Of a DNA stretch of 64,000 bases, positions 1-13,050 are shown one piece after another (the first letter of the stretch is position 1; the number at the start of each line of letters is the position of its first letter). This DNA comes from Tubiluchus corallicola. Taxonomy: Eukaryota > Priapulida > Priapulimorpha > Priapulimorphida > Tubiluchidae. The stretch spans positions 62,001 to 126,000 of the forward strand of contig JAQGDQ010002384.1 of the NCBI GenBank assembly GCA_030141605.1, read 5' to 3'. The notes beneath the pieces were generated by a model. The model was not told the origin of the DNA. It worked only from the letters and a program-made list of their open reading frames with translations, and did no database searches. The position numbers and the translations under genes are program-made.

Positions 1-433
1 ATACCAAACTAATACTTCACATTCAAATACCAGAACATTATTATAATTTTTATATTAGAAGCGATTATTTAAACATAACGTATCTAGACAGCATTGCAAC
101 TCGCTGTATAAAATGCAAAGACACCTCTACGGATTTTAAATTGAATTGTCAAACCGTTAGGTTTGGTAAGGGGCGACAAGATTCATAATTTAGGTCCACA
201 AAACGAACTTATTTTTAACAGGTTTTAATAACTACAGCTATCTCATTCTTCGCTTAGTTCTTCTAATTATTTTGGATATTTTGGTCAATCTTTTCTTCTT
301 AATTAAACGCTGTATTTAAATTGCCAATTTTGCACTGCTTTTTACGATTTTGATCAGTTTACGCTTCTTACCTTTGTACTGTATTTTAATATTTTGATCA
401 GTCTTCTTCTTTTTTATATTGCATTTTAGTTGC

Positions 434-624
<191 letters not shown>

Positions 625-1293
625 GATCGACAACACATGTAGTTATGTCATATTTAGATCATAATTGACTTGAGCACGCTATTTCAACCTCCTGGTATTT
701 TACAATTTCAAGTAATATTTTGTTTATTCGTATAACTGCGTATAATTATAAAAATAGTTAAATTTATTTAACACCTTTTAGTACTAACACTTGCAACACT
801 TAGAGGAAATAATAATCTGTTACTATTTTCAATGTAGCAAGGTAAAAAATAAACTCTCATTTTACCATATCATTCGTGAAATTTCCCTTTTCATCCCATC
901 AAAAGGCTTAATAATTCTGAGGGAGCAGCCTGGTTTTACTCAGGGTTTTGAGTTCGGTTTGCAGTCGTATTATATTATATTATATCATATCATATCATAT
1001 CATATCATATCATATCATATCTAATCATATCATATCAATTATTGCTTGTGTTGTGTTGTTTTGTACTGCATAATATAATATAAAATTCGTCGACGAACAT
1101 ATGTTTATACTATATAAAATAATATATTGCGAATTGATATGATGTAGTGTTATGTTATGTTATGTTATGTTACGTTACGTTACGTTATGTTATATAGTAC
1201 CGCATCATATCACATCATGTTATATCATATTGTCCTTTATACTATAGGGGAAAAACGTTAATTGTCAGACAAACAATACGAGATTTTTCTTAC

Positions 1294-4129
1294 CTGTCTC
1301 TGACACCAGGCAAATGTCTAATCAAAGGAAACATATCGATAAGCGATAGATACGGATTTGAAACCTCCTGTGCCATTCTCAGCATCAAATTGGTAAATTT
1401 TGGATTTTCGTATTCAAATCTTTTACCAAATAATATGGAACTTATGATATTCCCAGAAGCGTTATGAAGATAGAGTCTTGCGTCAAAGGGCTCTCCTTTT
1501 TTATCCTTGAATACATTCGCTAGAGCTGAGAATTCTTCCCGTATCTTGCTTTCTAAACTGATTTTTCCCATTCCAAAGTCTCTCAGCGTTCGCAGGAGAA
1601 ATTTTCTCTGCACTTTCCACTGCTTCCCAGCTGACATAAAGATACCCGCTACAGCAAACAATAAAAACTAGTTGACAACGTTTCTGATGTGGAGAGAAAC
1701 TGGAGTTTTTGCAAACAGTGGCTATAGAATTAGTTACAGAAGCAGTTAGAATTTCAAAAAGTGTCAACATTTTATCTGAAAATCACAATTTTGATTTTTA
1801 TTGAATTCACATTACTGCATTACCTATGAACTGTACTTCAAAATGAAATCGCAACTTGTAACTTTTCCACATGTGACCTTTGGGTCAAAGGTAGGTTAAC
1901 TCCTGTCAATTTATGCCATTCAGTTCATCTCGTCAAGACCTTTCATCAGATATGCTACAAGCTGTAGTTCAGGTCAACACTAGAAAGTTTTTGCTCCTCG
2001 AACCCTAATTAGTCCCTAATGGGGTCAGGGACCAAACAATCTCGGCGCTACTTATACCATTCACTTTGCCCCATTGAGACCTTTCATTTGGTATACTACA
2101 AGCCACTATTTTCCAAGTTACTATGCTCTAAGACTGGAAAAACATCTGTGCCGACCCACCCATTTTCAGGTTTTGGCTCCTAACGGATTTTTTTTTATTA
2201 TCCATCGGGCCCATACTCAGCCATGCCTCAGGATTTGGCAACATACTAAAAATCGTGGCTCTAGCTCACAAAGTGTAACAGAAGATAGAATCTAACGAAA
2301 AATGATACATATCTACTGTCTCGACCCTTTCTACCGAGGTTATCATTCAGCATTCGGTTATCCATACCCGAGTTCACACACCAGGTACCTGCGCTGTAAG
2401 TTCCTAAATACTTGTGAAAGAAATGAAAAATGTAAGAGCCATAATTAGGAGGAGATGCGATCTAAGGGAAAAACGAAATGACGTCCACTGAGTGATTCTG
2501 TTTCAATGACAGGAGTAATTTTGAGTGACAGCTTTCTCTGCACATAAGAACGTTCAGTAGGGAAGCCTTATTTAAACGGTAGCAGTCGTGAAAGAGGATG
2601 GCAGAGTTAAAACCACCTGTCGTCATTAGCAACGGGTGTTAGTGGTCATTAACAGCCTGTTGTCATTAGCAACATGGTCTTAATAAACTATGATGAGTCA
2701 TTCCAAAAAAACAATGCCGCCGAAAAAGACAATGGAAAAGGAGCAAAGAAAATTGCGCGATTTAATGGCATAATATTTTTTTTAATTATTAACATCTAAA
2801 ATATAAGTCAAGTATAAGAAAATTTCTTATATTTACTAAGCTTCTGCTTGGTGGTACAGTCGGTCTCTCGCGAGTGCAACTTGACAATCAACCACAAGTT
2901 TTCAAATGGGTTTAAATACGAAGAGTGCCGGGCCAGTAAACTTTAATGTTCTCGTTTTTCAAGAAATTTTTGGCGACTCCCAATGGAACATCAGGAACCT
3001 CTTTCGCATCCCTTGTATCCGTCTTTTTGTTAGAACCCCAATATACTGCTGCGCTCACATCATACTGGTAGCAATATACAAATTACGCCAATTTATATTA
3101 GAGATGCTGTTTAGGGGATTTGATAACGTGCATGTCCCATTTAATGGCCGAGAAATACTATGAGGGGTGGGTAGGAAAATGCGATAAAATCTGTCAGTGG
3201 TTCAATTAATTTGCACAAGGGTGTAGTGTCTGTCTCCATTTGTTGGGGGTAGCCTAATGAGTCACCCATGGAGTGTGTTTCTGTGAGTTTTGTTACACTA
3301 GCCGTGTGCGTGTGCAAGTTATTAAAGAAACAAAAAGCACAAGGAAGAATAATAGGCTAAATAAATGATAAAAACGGCTATTAAGCCAACAACAACAGCA
3401 GTGCCAATTGAAAATGGGGGGGAACATTGCACCAACAGAGCAGAAATAAAGAGAAAAGGGAAAATAAACAGTGAGAAAAGAAATATTAAGAGTGAAAAAA
3501 GAAAAAAAGTATAACAGAAACGACGAGACACGTGCCAACAGAAGCAAGCGAGAAAGAGACGCAGCACAGGAAGAGTGAAACAGAAGGAGAAAGAAGAGCG
3601 ACGAAAGAGAGAAAGGAGAATGACAAGGAAAGAACACGTGAGAATAAAGTTGAGTTAAAAACAACAAAAAGAAGAAAGTAGCAATGAAGAAGATATACGG
3701 AGTGAAAAGCCAGTGAGGAGGCAGAAAACCAAAGAGAACGCTGCATATGTGGACACATTGTCCTACATCAAGTTCAAATTGCAACCTTAAAATACCTCTT
3801 TCTTTGAAACCGTTCACGTGGAATGTCTGGTCAATAATGTAACTGTCGGCCCTAGAAGAAAATATTTCTCCCTTCTTAAGGAATGCTTCACGTCCAGTTT
3901 CGAAATCATTGATAACCACGGTAAATGCAGATCCCAGATAGGTACCAATCACGCTGCCATGTTTTCTAGCCAGTTGCTGAAAATATGCACTCGGATTTTT
4001 GCCCATGGAAAAGAGTACTCCCAGAAAAGGCCAGCCAACTGGTCCCGGTGGAGCGCCTGTCGGCCGCTTCACGCAGTGCCATACGAAAAATCCAAAAATT
4101 AAAAGTAAAACATACAGCAAGTAAAGCAT
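1294..4129 (-). CDS. Cytochrome P450, clan 2 (CYP2-like), gene 1; first two exons, 3' end outside window
   Basis: Membrane-bound haem-thiolate monooxygenase, N-terminal part only. Exon 1 is 3796-4129 (334 nt, phase 1 out, donor GTATTT) and exon 2 is 1294-1648 (355 nt, acceptor TAG, donor GTAAGA). The start at 4129 opens with a hydrophobic anchor (MLYLLYVLLLIFGFF), then a basic stop and the proline hinge PPGPVGWP, the usual order in microsomal CYP2 proteins. Exon 2 carries the C-helix W-K-V-Q-R motif (WxxxR, haem propionate contact) and ends PGVRDR. Both exon lengths equal those of gene 2, so they are tandem relatives. The I-helix, ExxR and haem-cysteine exons should lie left of base 1; nothing in 1-1290 resembles exon 3. 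The frame reads open past the exon 1 donor for about 500 bp into low-complexity sequence, which I treat as intron. Substrate unknown. Confidence 0.85.
1649..3795. other. Intron 1 of P450 gene 1
   Basis: A 2.1-kb intron. I see no second gene; 3330-3720 is purine-rich on the plus strand (GAAAG-type low complexity), which explains the long spurious open frames there. Confidence 0.6.
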
Positions 4130-4468
4130 GACGGTAAAATAATTTTTTATGTTAAAATATTCATACACACATACATACATACATACACACGGAAGGCGTC
4201 GACCACGTGACGCAGCTTTGTAAATACTGTACTATCTCGATTATAAGACCCTAGAAACTGCGCTAGTACCTACTGCGCATTCCTGGGTAAATGGCCTTGA
4301 GTGGCGTTTATTGATTTGGAACTTATTTACATTAGTAAACATAATACGGACTCCTGGTTCCACAGCCAGCACGCTATACGAAATAGACAGCTCTGCTTGC
4401 CAACTGGAGTTAGGTTCGCTACTCTGAAACTGCAATATAAAAATTCTGTTTTGTTATCAGCAATAACA
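4130..4468. promoter_or_regulatory. Shared divergent promoter region between P450 genes 1 and 2
   Basis: These 339 bp separate the start codons of two head-to-head P450 genes and must hold both 5' UTRs and core promoters. A palindromic E-box CACGTG lies at 4204-4209, directly followed by ACGC. Two spaced TGCGC half-sites lie near 4259-4278. A TATAAAAA stretch at 4436-4443 is only 26 bases before the gene 2 ATG, too near to be a normal TATA box unless the leader is almost absent. A shared promoter is inferred from layout; the binding-site calls are motif matches only. Confidence 0.5.
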
Positions 4469-7186
4469 ATGTTTCCAACGTTGCTCATCGCGGCAGTTTT
4501 GCTCATTTTGTTACTATTTGTATGGCAGTGGAAGAAACGTCCCGAAGGGGCACCGCCGGGCCCTGTGGGCTGGCCCATCGTTGGTTCGATGTTCTCAATG
4601 GGAAAGGACCCAACCGCGTATTTTGAAAAGCTCACAAAACGGTATGGCAACATTTTCGGGCTGTACATAGGACCAACTTTCAACGTGGTCATCAACGATT
4701 TTGAAACGGGTCGTGAAGCTTTTCTGAAACATGGAGATGTATTTTCTGGAAGGTTCGAAAGTTTTACAATCGGTGAAATTATGGGAGACGATGAAATGCG
4801 TGGTAAGTACTGCGATCATATAGCATTTGTAGTTGTGTTTTTAAAGAACCGCTTTCTTAATGTCTAATTTATATATTCAAAAAGCCAAGATTTCTTTGAT
4901 CTTGAACAAGTGATTTAAAATATCAGAGACCTTTGCAAAAAAGCTTGAAAATTTTGGTATGTTAACTTATGTAGTTTATAAATCCATCCAAGTTAGCAAA
5001 CGAGTATGGTGGGGAAGTTACACAAATTCCATCCTCACAGTAGTTGCAAAACAGTTGTGTTAGCTTAATGAAGTTATCTTAATTTTACATACTATTAACA
5101 AATAATAGTCTTTCTATCTTTTATATCATCCTATATATATCAGCTTGATTCATTACAGCATTCCATTTTAAGCACTAATGTTTTTTTAATCACGATTCAC
5201 TTTAAATTTTCAGATTATCTCCATTACTTTTTTTCTATCACTGTGTGGGACAATCTAACAAGCCCTGCATTTTGATTGTCCTCAACACATTTACCTTCGT
5301 ATATAAGTGAACGGTGTATGAGGCTTTTCCTGTGCAGTATTTCTTATTTGTATTATGTTCATTGTAAGCTCTTTCACTAGATATTGTACATGAAACTATT
5401 GTAAATGTGTAATGTGAAATAGATGACCTATGACTATTCGAGAATAGTACTGCAAACAATGAAGCATTGTGTAATACAGGTATGCAACTATTTGCTTCAT
5501 TGGACGTGGACGCTTCAGGTAATTTTGCTAGCCGTATACCTAAAACTTAATCACTAAATTCTTTCGAAGAAAGTCAATAATTCAATATTACGACCCAATA
5601 ATTCAGGGATATTGGTTGGTTGATTGATTTTGCAACATAGATTGTGAACAACATTATTGCTAGATCCTGTTATCCTGTTATGCAACTTAAACATCTAATA
5701 AGAAACTACAATCCAAAGAGACTAAACAATAAACACTGGACAGTGAAAAGCAAGAAATTACTGTAACATTGTTTGCAAAGTTATTTCATCATGTAAGTGT
5801 GAACAGGCCCTAATGTTGCACTTTTGGATTACAGGGCTTGTGATGTCAGAAGGAAGACGATGGAAAGAACAGAGAAAATTTGCTCTGAGTAAACTCAAAG
5901 AGTTTGGAATGGGAAAGATTAGCTTGGAGAAGAAGATAAAAGAAGAAATATCAGCCTTTCTGAACGAGCTAAAGGATAAGGAAGGCAAACCTTTCGATCC
6001 TAAACTATATCTTTCAAATACAATTTCAAATGTCATATGTTCCATAGTATTTGGAAACCGTTACGAATACGATGACTCGGCATTTATCAAGTTAATGGAC
6101 TACATTGCTCAAGATGTCCAAAATCCTGACATTACTGGGTTTATTGATGTCTTTCCGTGGCTGAGGTATCTCCCAGGATTTAGATCAAGGTGGGTCAGAC
6201 GATCTTACTCATCGTGCAAAACCTGTTGTAGCTAAATTAGGAAACAATCTCATTCATGAAGCGCTATTGGCCATTTTGAGCATTTTTTGGCATTTTTGTT
6301 TAACAATCAGTAATTTATTACACTGAAACTACTGATTTTTTGGTGTAGTAGGCTCACATATTTCTTCTTATTCGAGTAGTTTGGTTTCATCTAAAGTTGT
6401 TCCTTTGTTCGTGAGGTGGCAGAGACTGATTGGTAATTGATTACTAGTCGATTGTCGATTGATCACCAAAAAAGCCAATCCCCGAATGGTAACACATTTG
6501 CGCAAATATTCGTTGCCAATACAGCTCTTCTGTGTTCTAGCGTCAACCTTAGCATTTACTCTCTTTGTTACCAGATGTCCAATTTATAGAAATCCGGTAA
6601 TTGTTACAAATTTAGTTACGGTTAACTTTAGAACATTGTTAATTTTTGACATGTGTTACCAGTTATCAATTTCTTTATGCGCGTAGAGTGTCCGTTCTTA
6701 CATGCTCTTACAATAAGCCAGTGATTATTAATACCATTTAATTCTTGATGTTTAAAAGTCACCCTGTTCGTTTGTGTGCCTGGCCTTGAATCCTGCCGCG
6801 GCCGCACTAGGCTAAAAATAAAACAACAATATATTTTGTGGAAATAGAGAGCTTCTTTTCAACAAAAATAGATCTCCAGACCATTAAGCCACTGGTTACT
6901 CTTTGTAGATCAAAGGCTACTAGGTTATGGACTTTGGTCAGAATATTTACCTACATGATAGTCTATTAACGCTAAATTCAACAACATAAATATAAATAGT
7001 GTTGATTGGCGTTTAAATGTTTGGGAACATTGATTATTACGTGTATTATCTGTTACGTGTTAAAGATTGATAAACAGCGATTTTGACTCTGTTCTTTTCT
7101 TATGCATATAAGTAAAAACCGAATGCCTTCATTTCAATCAGTGGTGTTGAAAAAGTAAAAATACTTCGAGTTATTTGTTCAGTAAA

Positions 7187-7967
7187 GCTCATTTCACAGC
7201 GAGGACGCAAAGAAAAATGACGTACGGAACTGCTGTCAGAAAATCAGAAAATATTTATGAAAATTTCCAATTTTTCTCGAAATCCCATTTACATGCAGCA
7301 AGGTAGTTCATTTCACAGTGAAATTGCGCGGTTTTTTCCGCACGCGCAGTTAACTCAACTTAACTGCAACTACTTCGCAAGTTTTATACTGTATAATCAT
7401 GTTTAAATTAAGTTTTGCTTACCGAATTTCTCATATGCAAAGTACAATTAGCAAAAGTATTTATTAATCAAAGTATTTTTACACCTGTTTGTTTTTAGTA
7501 AAGTTTTACTAATGACTTCAAAATCTAAAAATATACATGTACAGTATAACATAAATATATTCGTTATTTTTGTTTTTACGAATATAGCCATCGATGTTGC
7601 ATTAAAAAAACACAAAATCGTCAGTCTGTTAAAGGAGAAATTAAATCTTAGAAATTAAATCTGCTGAAACGTGTTAATTGTTGTTCGTTAAATAAGAAAC
7701 AATTAACAAAGTAGTTAAATTAAAGACTGAATTCTACGAGAATTCTTCAAGAAAATGGAACATACAGGCAAAATTCCTTACGAGGAGGACGCATAGCTGC
7801 TAGCTGGCAGCAGAATTCCCCAAGAGGAATTGCACGAGGAATTTTGCTGCGCGTCCTCACTGTGAAAGGCGCCATAGAAAACAATGTGTTTCATTTTCGC
7901 GAGGAATTCCTCAAAGAATTTCTCCTCTAGGCATTCTGTTGCGCGTCTTCACTGTGAAATGGGCCTC
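7187..7967. mobile_element. Candidate inverted-repeat element in P450 gene 2 intron 2
   Basis: The left end CTCATTTCACAGCGAGGACGC is an inverted match to the right end GCGTCTTCACTGTGAAATGG. A second inner pair of the same TTTCACAGTGA motif occurs at about 7308 and 7850. Nested inverted repeats suggest a non-autonomous DNA element. No target duplication was found. Its right edge is about 40 bp from exon 3, the exon that carries the stop codon. Confidence 0.35.
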
Positions 7968-8264
7968 AGCTTTCCTAGAAATTAACTGCTTAGTCATCAT
8001 TATTTCAGATACAAGAAGTTCATGGAAAATGAATTTCACATTATGGACTTTATAAAAAGCCATGTGGACGAACACACGAAAACGTACAATCCAGATGACT
8101 TTGTTTCTCTTATTTAATGAAAATCCATTGTATTAATTCCAAATCCATTCCAGTAACCTAATATTGTACTCTAACTGTAATGGTGACAAAATTTTTACAT
8201 TGGCTTTTGATTATAATGTCTCTAAGCTTTTTTGAGCTGTTTTGTACCTCTCTGAGTAAGCAAG

Positions 8265-8862
8265 ACAGGACGATTTTTCATATACTACCCCATTTTCAAC
8301 ACTGATAAAAAGTACACATTTTTAGACAATTAATACTACAAACGCATTTCTGATAATTAAATAATAGATTACAAACTTAATTAACGGCAGGCGAGCCCAA
8401 CTATTCATGACATCACAAATTAACATAATTTTCAACAACAAAAATATTCCACGAGTGTGTTGCACGTGTTTGCGAAAGCAAAAATTGAAGTACAATGCTA
8501 CTGTAAAATATTCAGCAAGTTTTAAGATAAAAATTCAAATTTCAAATATACCGCTGTGATCACGTATGAGCTTTCGAAACGGTGTACGTTTGTCACAGAC
8601 TAGCACATTTGAACTGAGAGGTACAGCACCCGTTTTTTGTGCAATGCGTTTCCCAAATGCAGGTGCTAATGCCCGTTTAACTAGCGAAAGGCGAAAGGCC
8701 TGTAACAGCGAAGAACTAGTGGTACGAACATGAAATTGTGTTTGTGTGGTAATAATTCTTTCACGTAAGTCATTTTTGAAAAAATAGTATGTTTCCTTTC
8801 AATATTTGAAAGAGTTGATTGTTTTGACCTACAGTTTAAGATTGGATCCTGTTTTGCTTTAA
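8265..8862. repeat. Interspersed repeat family, copy 1 of 3
   Basis: Starts ACAGGACGATTTTTCATAT and ends near TTTGCTTTAA. It shares long stretches with copies at 22688-23260 and 36313-37312, including GAGCCCAACT, TTTCAACA-CAAAAATA and TAATTCTTTCACGTAAGTCA. All three copies are in the same orientation. Family unknown; no terminal repeat or reverse transcriptase was seen. Confidence 0.75.
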
Positions 8863-10339
8863 TTTTGGTTGCAACCATGTTGACAAAGGACGAGAATCGT
8901 GCAAACGACACAGTTTAGAGTAGAAATAAGTAAACGTGGAAAAGCAATTTCAAAAAGCACTTGAAGTCAAATTTTTAATAAGTGTAATCAATTTTAATGA
9001 CGTTGTAGCAGTAAAATAAGATTTCTGACATGATCAGAAGAGAAATGAGTTAAACCCGAGTTGAGATGAGATGGCTTCTTCATTTTCAATTCTGACACTA
9101 AAGAAATGTGTTTACAAGAAAAAAATCAAACAAAATATCAGAGACTTTTAATTCAAAAGTCGAGATGCAAGGTTATTTAATCAATTATTGTTCATATAAA
9201 TTCACAACTAAACCTTGAAATATCTTAAATATGGGGCGATTTGACGTGACAGAGTTCCAGGTTAGCTCACTTCCCTTTTCTCTGCCTCTTTTAGCATGTT
9301 AAAAGGGTTCTAGCATATTAACAACTTCGAAAAATCACTCGAAACACTTAATTATTGTGACACTAATAGATAAATTCAGTAAAATACAAATTATTGATTT
9401 TTTGCAATAATGGGTGCCAAATCTGTTAAAATAGTAAGTATTTAACTTTTTTTCAGTTAGTGAGCTTATGTGGGTTGCAGCAGACTGTTTCTTTGCTGGA
9501 ACCGAAACCACGTCATCAACACTTTATTGGGCGTTTATTTACTTGCTGCATTATCCCGATGTACAGAAACGCGTGCAGAAAGAAATTGATGACGTCATTG
9601 GAAAATCAAGGCTGCCATCTGTAGCCGACAAACCAAACATGCCTTTCACGGAAGCAACTTTAACTGAAATACAAAGAATGGGTAATGAAAGTGTTGGCAA
9701 AAATAAGAAATTTTTTGTTGACCATACTGATGATTTACAAACTATATTAACATTCATTGCTACTATCATCCTAATTTTCTAATTTTTTCCATGGCACTTT
9801 TTTCCATATATATGTAGCTTATATCATAGAACTTACAAAAAGGCTTTTAAAATGTTGTTTCGTATTTACATCCAGAGCTAAAGCAACATGATACTAGTCA
9901 TTTGTGATGGCCTGCAATTTTTGGTCTTTTGAAAGTAGTATTTTCAACACATTTTCAGGAAACATTGTACCACTTGGAGTACCACATTCCACTTCAAAAG
10001 AGGTGACGTTTCAAGGCTACAGAATACCAGCTCGTACGACTGTAATGTTGAACTTGACTGCCATCCATCAGGATCCGGTCATGTTTCCGGAACCTAATCA
10101 CTTCCGTCCTGAACGCCATTTGAACGACAAAGGAGAGTTTGTAAAGAATGATGCAGTAATTCCATTTTCAGTTGGTGAGATTTATTTTACACATAGAGAA
10201 AGAAGAAGAAAAAGAAAACCTTCTAATGGAGGGGGTGTGGGATAGATGGTTATAGCATCTATTTACAAAACCTCATCAGAAGGGAAGGACAGGCAGATAG
10301 ACCTTTTTTTCTTTCACCAATACATAACCAATTATCGGT

Positions 10340-10455
10340 TAAGTTTGAGTAAGGCTAGAAAGGTGATCAGAGTTTGCACAGGTGTTGAAACTTGGATTCG
10401 AACCAAGAACCTCTGGATTGGCTTTCAGGTGTTGTAACCACACAGACACCTGACA
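10340..10455 (-). repeat. tRNA-like sequence, likely SINE head
   Basis: On the minus strand TGGTTCGAATCC forms a Pol III B box with an upstream tRNA-like segment (GTGTCTGTGTGGTTACAACA). It lacks a full cloverleaf, so it is more likely a SINE piece than a tRNA gene. Confidence 0.4.
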
Positions 10456-10608
10456 CAAAGTAGAGCAATGTTTTGGTTATAGACATTTTATTACTTGGAA
10501 GCAGCATACCTTTTGTTACACATTAACACCTGGTTAGGCAATGTGATGCGTCCACCATTGCATGCCACTAACCTCCAACACATCTAGCCCATTTTTCTAA
10601 AAAAGTGT

Positions 10609-10611
<3 letters not shown>

Positions 10612-10643
<32 letters not shown>

Positions 10644-10725
10644 TCCTATTATACATATATATAATGTAAACATATATATATGTATACATTATATATATGT
10701 ATGTATACATATATAATGCTCATCT
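10612..10725. repeat. (TA)n and palindromic TA-rich repeat
   Basis: (TA)n at 10612-10642, followed by ATATATGTATACATTATAT-type palindromes. In the last intron of P450 gene 2. A diverged AATGCTC...CTCTC...CACAAAGGGA pair lies at about 10715 and 10878. Confidence 0.9.
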
Positions 10726-12615
10726 GCGCTCTCGTACAAACTCACAAAGGGAATTTGAATCTTGTTAAAAGGACATAGGTATAGCCAACAAGGAAGACAT
10801 TTTCTTATAGGACAGTGTTGAAGACAAATCTCCAACAAATCAAGCCAACATATCAAAAAGTGTTTTATGTCTATATAATGCTCGCCTTGGCTCTCATTCG
10901 AAAACACAAAGGGAGTTTCAATCTTGCCAGAGGGACACGGGTATAGCCCACTAGAAAGGCATTTTTATAGGACAGGCAATCACAAATTCCTGAAAGGTAG
11001 TTAGTCATGTAACTGAACTTGATCACCGTCAGTAAAAATAATACCACAATATAGAATAGTTATTTAGTCCATTAGCAATTTAACTAAATAATGTCACAAT
11101 GCTACCAAATCGTACACACTTTTAATTTTGCAGTTATGCACATGCAGCATGAACAGAAGTAAAATCAAACAGTGCTCTTCTGAGACGTCCCATTATCGTA
11201 ATCATAAATAAGACAATGTGCCTTATCTCTACCTTACAGCTAACAAAGGTCCTGTGAAAAACGAAAACTTCTGTGTCTTAATGGGCCCTTTGTATTCTTT
11301 GCGATTTGAATGTGAGTCTTTGAATGTAAGTAAGACTCTGTTTATGTTTCCAAAGATCCTGAATACGTTCTACCACTTTCAGTAGTATGGAAATTATCGG
11401 CCTAAAACCGCTTGCAAATAGGCCTAATCAATGAAAGTTCTAATGCAACATGCAGGTTTGTAAAAACGGCTTTTGCAGCTTCAATAAAAACCATTAACGG
11501 TAACTGCAAAATGAAATGAAGAATCATTTTAAAATCAGTTCAAAAGAAGACAAAACGAACTTACTAGTATCAGCAGAGTATTAAGAGAAAAACATGTGCA
11601 AGTCCTATTATGGCGCACTAGAGTTTTATAAAATAGTTTTGTTTGTTTAGGTCGACGTGTCTGTCTTGGTGAAGCTTTGGCAAGAATGGAGCTGTTTTTA
11701 TACTTCACGAGCATACTGCAAAACTTTGACATTCAGCTACCCCCTGGTGCTCCTAAACCGAGCTTAGAACCACATTTTGGTTTCCTAGTGTCAGCTCCCG
11801 AACCTTATAAGATTCAAATGAATGTTCGTTAATCAACATTAATAAGATAGAATATAGCTGTACGTGAATAGAGAGAAAAATTACTTTAAAAAGAGTTGTT
11901 TTTTTTTGCTAAGTGCTGTCAGAAAAGTTTTAGTGTTAAAGAATTGTAAATTTAAAAAAATATTTAAGTAACGTTTTTTTGTGATTAGGTTTAAAACAGA
12001 AATAGTTTAAGTAAACATTTTCAGCATGAGAAAGCTGGTTGCAAACTAGATTTTACATGTTGGCAGTACTTGATGGCTTAAACTTGCTTTAACGTGAAAT
12101 ATAGATAATTACTCGATCTATCATCGTGAATTTTGTAATTTCTTTTGTTTACATGTGTCCAGTAGCCAATATTCAATAACTACTTGTGTGTTTTGCCTGA
12201 AAAACAAGCATCATAGAAATTCCGTTGCCTTACATTTGGTGAGGTATCACAGATTCAGCAGAATAAGATTTGCGCGTTAACATTTTCATTTCATTTTTTT
12301 ATTTGAAACCTCTTGGCACCAGTGAATTATAGTAGTTACCACTATATTACTTCAGAAGGCAGACGATAAAACACTTATAAAAATAAGGTTAGACGTTAGT
12401 AACGTCAAATCATATTTATTTGATTTTTTTCTTGTGCCATACAGATTGAAAATTTGTTTGTTTGTTGTTTTTTGTCTGTTATTTGTTTTTCGTGCATTGA
12501 TTCGTTTGTTTGTGTGCTGATTCGCTTACTTGCGTACCTGTTTATTCGTGTTTCTGCTAGTTTTCTCTCATTTTTTAAAATTATTTTCTTAATGACATTT
12601 TTATTTAGACTACAA

Positions 12616-13050
12616 CAGTGGCTGATTTAGGGGGTGTGCTCAAGGGGCCTGGGCCCTCCCTTTCACAGTAACAGTTACAACACACCAAATGAATATTTTC
12701 TCTGAATTATACGCATTACAACGATTTCCTAAATCCTAAAGATGCCTTATATCTGTAAAACTCATGTATCACCAGAAAACAAATGTAAATGATTGTACAT
12801 TCATGTATGCTGTATAATGTTTATCAATATATTGGCATGTAATCTTAAATCAAAGGTGAAATGAAACCTGTTCTAAACTAGTGAGCGTCCTTGAAGAAAT
12901 GGCTTTTAGAAGGCAGAAAAGTGGTCGAAATGCAGTAAAATGTGTTGTTGTCCGGGTGGACCTCGTTGGGGAGCTTACACCGCTCCCCCAACCCCCGTAA
13001 GTGCTTTTCTGTTGGACTCACCGTTGTTCTAAAACCTGTATCCGCCCCTA
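12616..13050. mobile_element. Candidate miniature inverted-repeat element
   Basis: The left end CAGTGGCTGATTTAGGGG is an imperfect inverted match to the right end (ATCCGCCCCTA, reverse TAGGGGCGGAT), with about four mismatches in fifteen. The flanks GACTACAA and TATTACAT agree at five of eight bases. It resembles the degenerate CAGTGGCGGAT-type hAT miniatures of many invertebrates. Old and uncertain. Lies between P450 genes 2 and 3. Confidence 0.4.

Larger units (their letters stand above)
4469..11832 (+). pseudogene. Cytochrome P450, clan 2, gene 2; six exons, stop codon in exon 3 (possible pseudogene)
   Basis: Exons: 4469-4802, 5835-6189, 8009 to an in-frame TAA at 8115-8117, 9457-9681, 9959-10174 and 11651-11832. 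Seen in order: membrane anchor, PPGPVGWP hinge, C-helix WKEQR (exon 2), I-helix AGTETTSS and K-helix EIQR (exon 4, the ExxR motif), FRPERH (exon 5), and the haem loop FSVGRRVCLG with the cysteine ligand (exon 6), ending at TAA 11830-11832. Every junction except the exon 3-4 join keeps phase and matches gene 3. Exon 3 reads well (AGA TAC AAG...) for 35 codons, then reads DDFVSLI-stop where gene 3 has about 21 further codons; no donor in the right phase is present. Translation would stop at residue 265, before the haem site. Either this is a recent pseudogene, as every other motif is intact, or a short replacement exon between 8.1 and 9.4 kb escaped me. Confidence 0.75.

Noticed and set aside
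3293-3795. Long open continuation of P450 gene 1 exon 1
   Set aside because: P450 similarity stops exactly at a GT donor matching the paralogue exon length; the rest is Phe/Leu/Ser low complexity from a purine-rich tract.
4436-4443. TATA box for P450 gene 2
   Set aside because: Only 26 bases before the ATG, leaving almost no leader; kept only as a note in the promoter entry.
9231-9265. Possible missing half of P450 gene 2 exon 3 (reads GRFDVTEFQ before a GT)
   Set aside because: The phase does not fit exon 4, and the frame that would fit has a stop just upstream.
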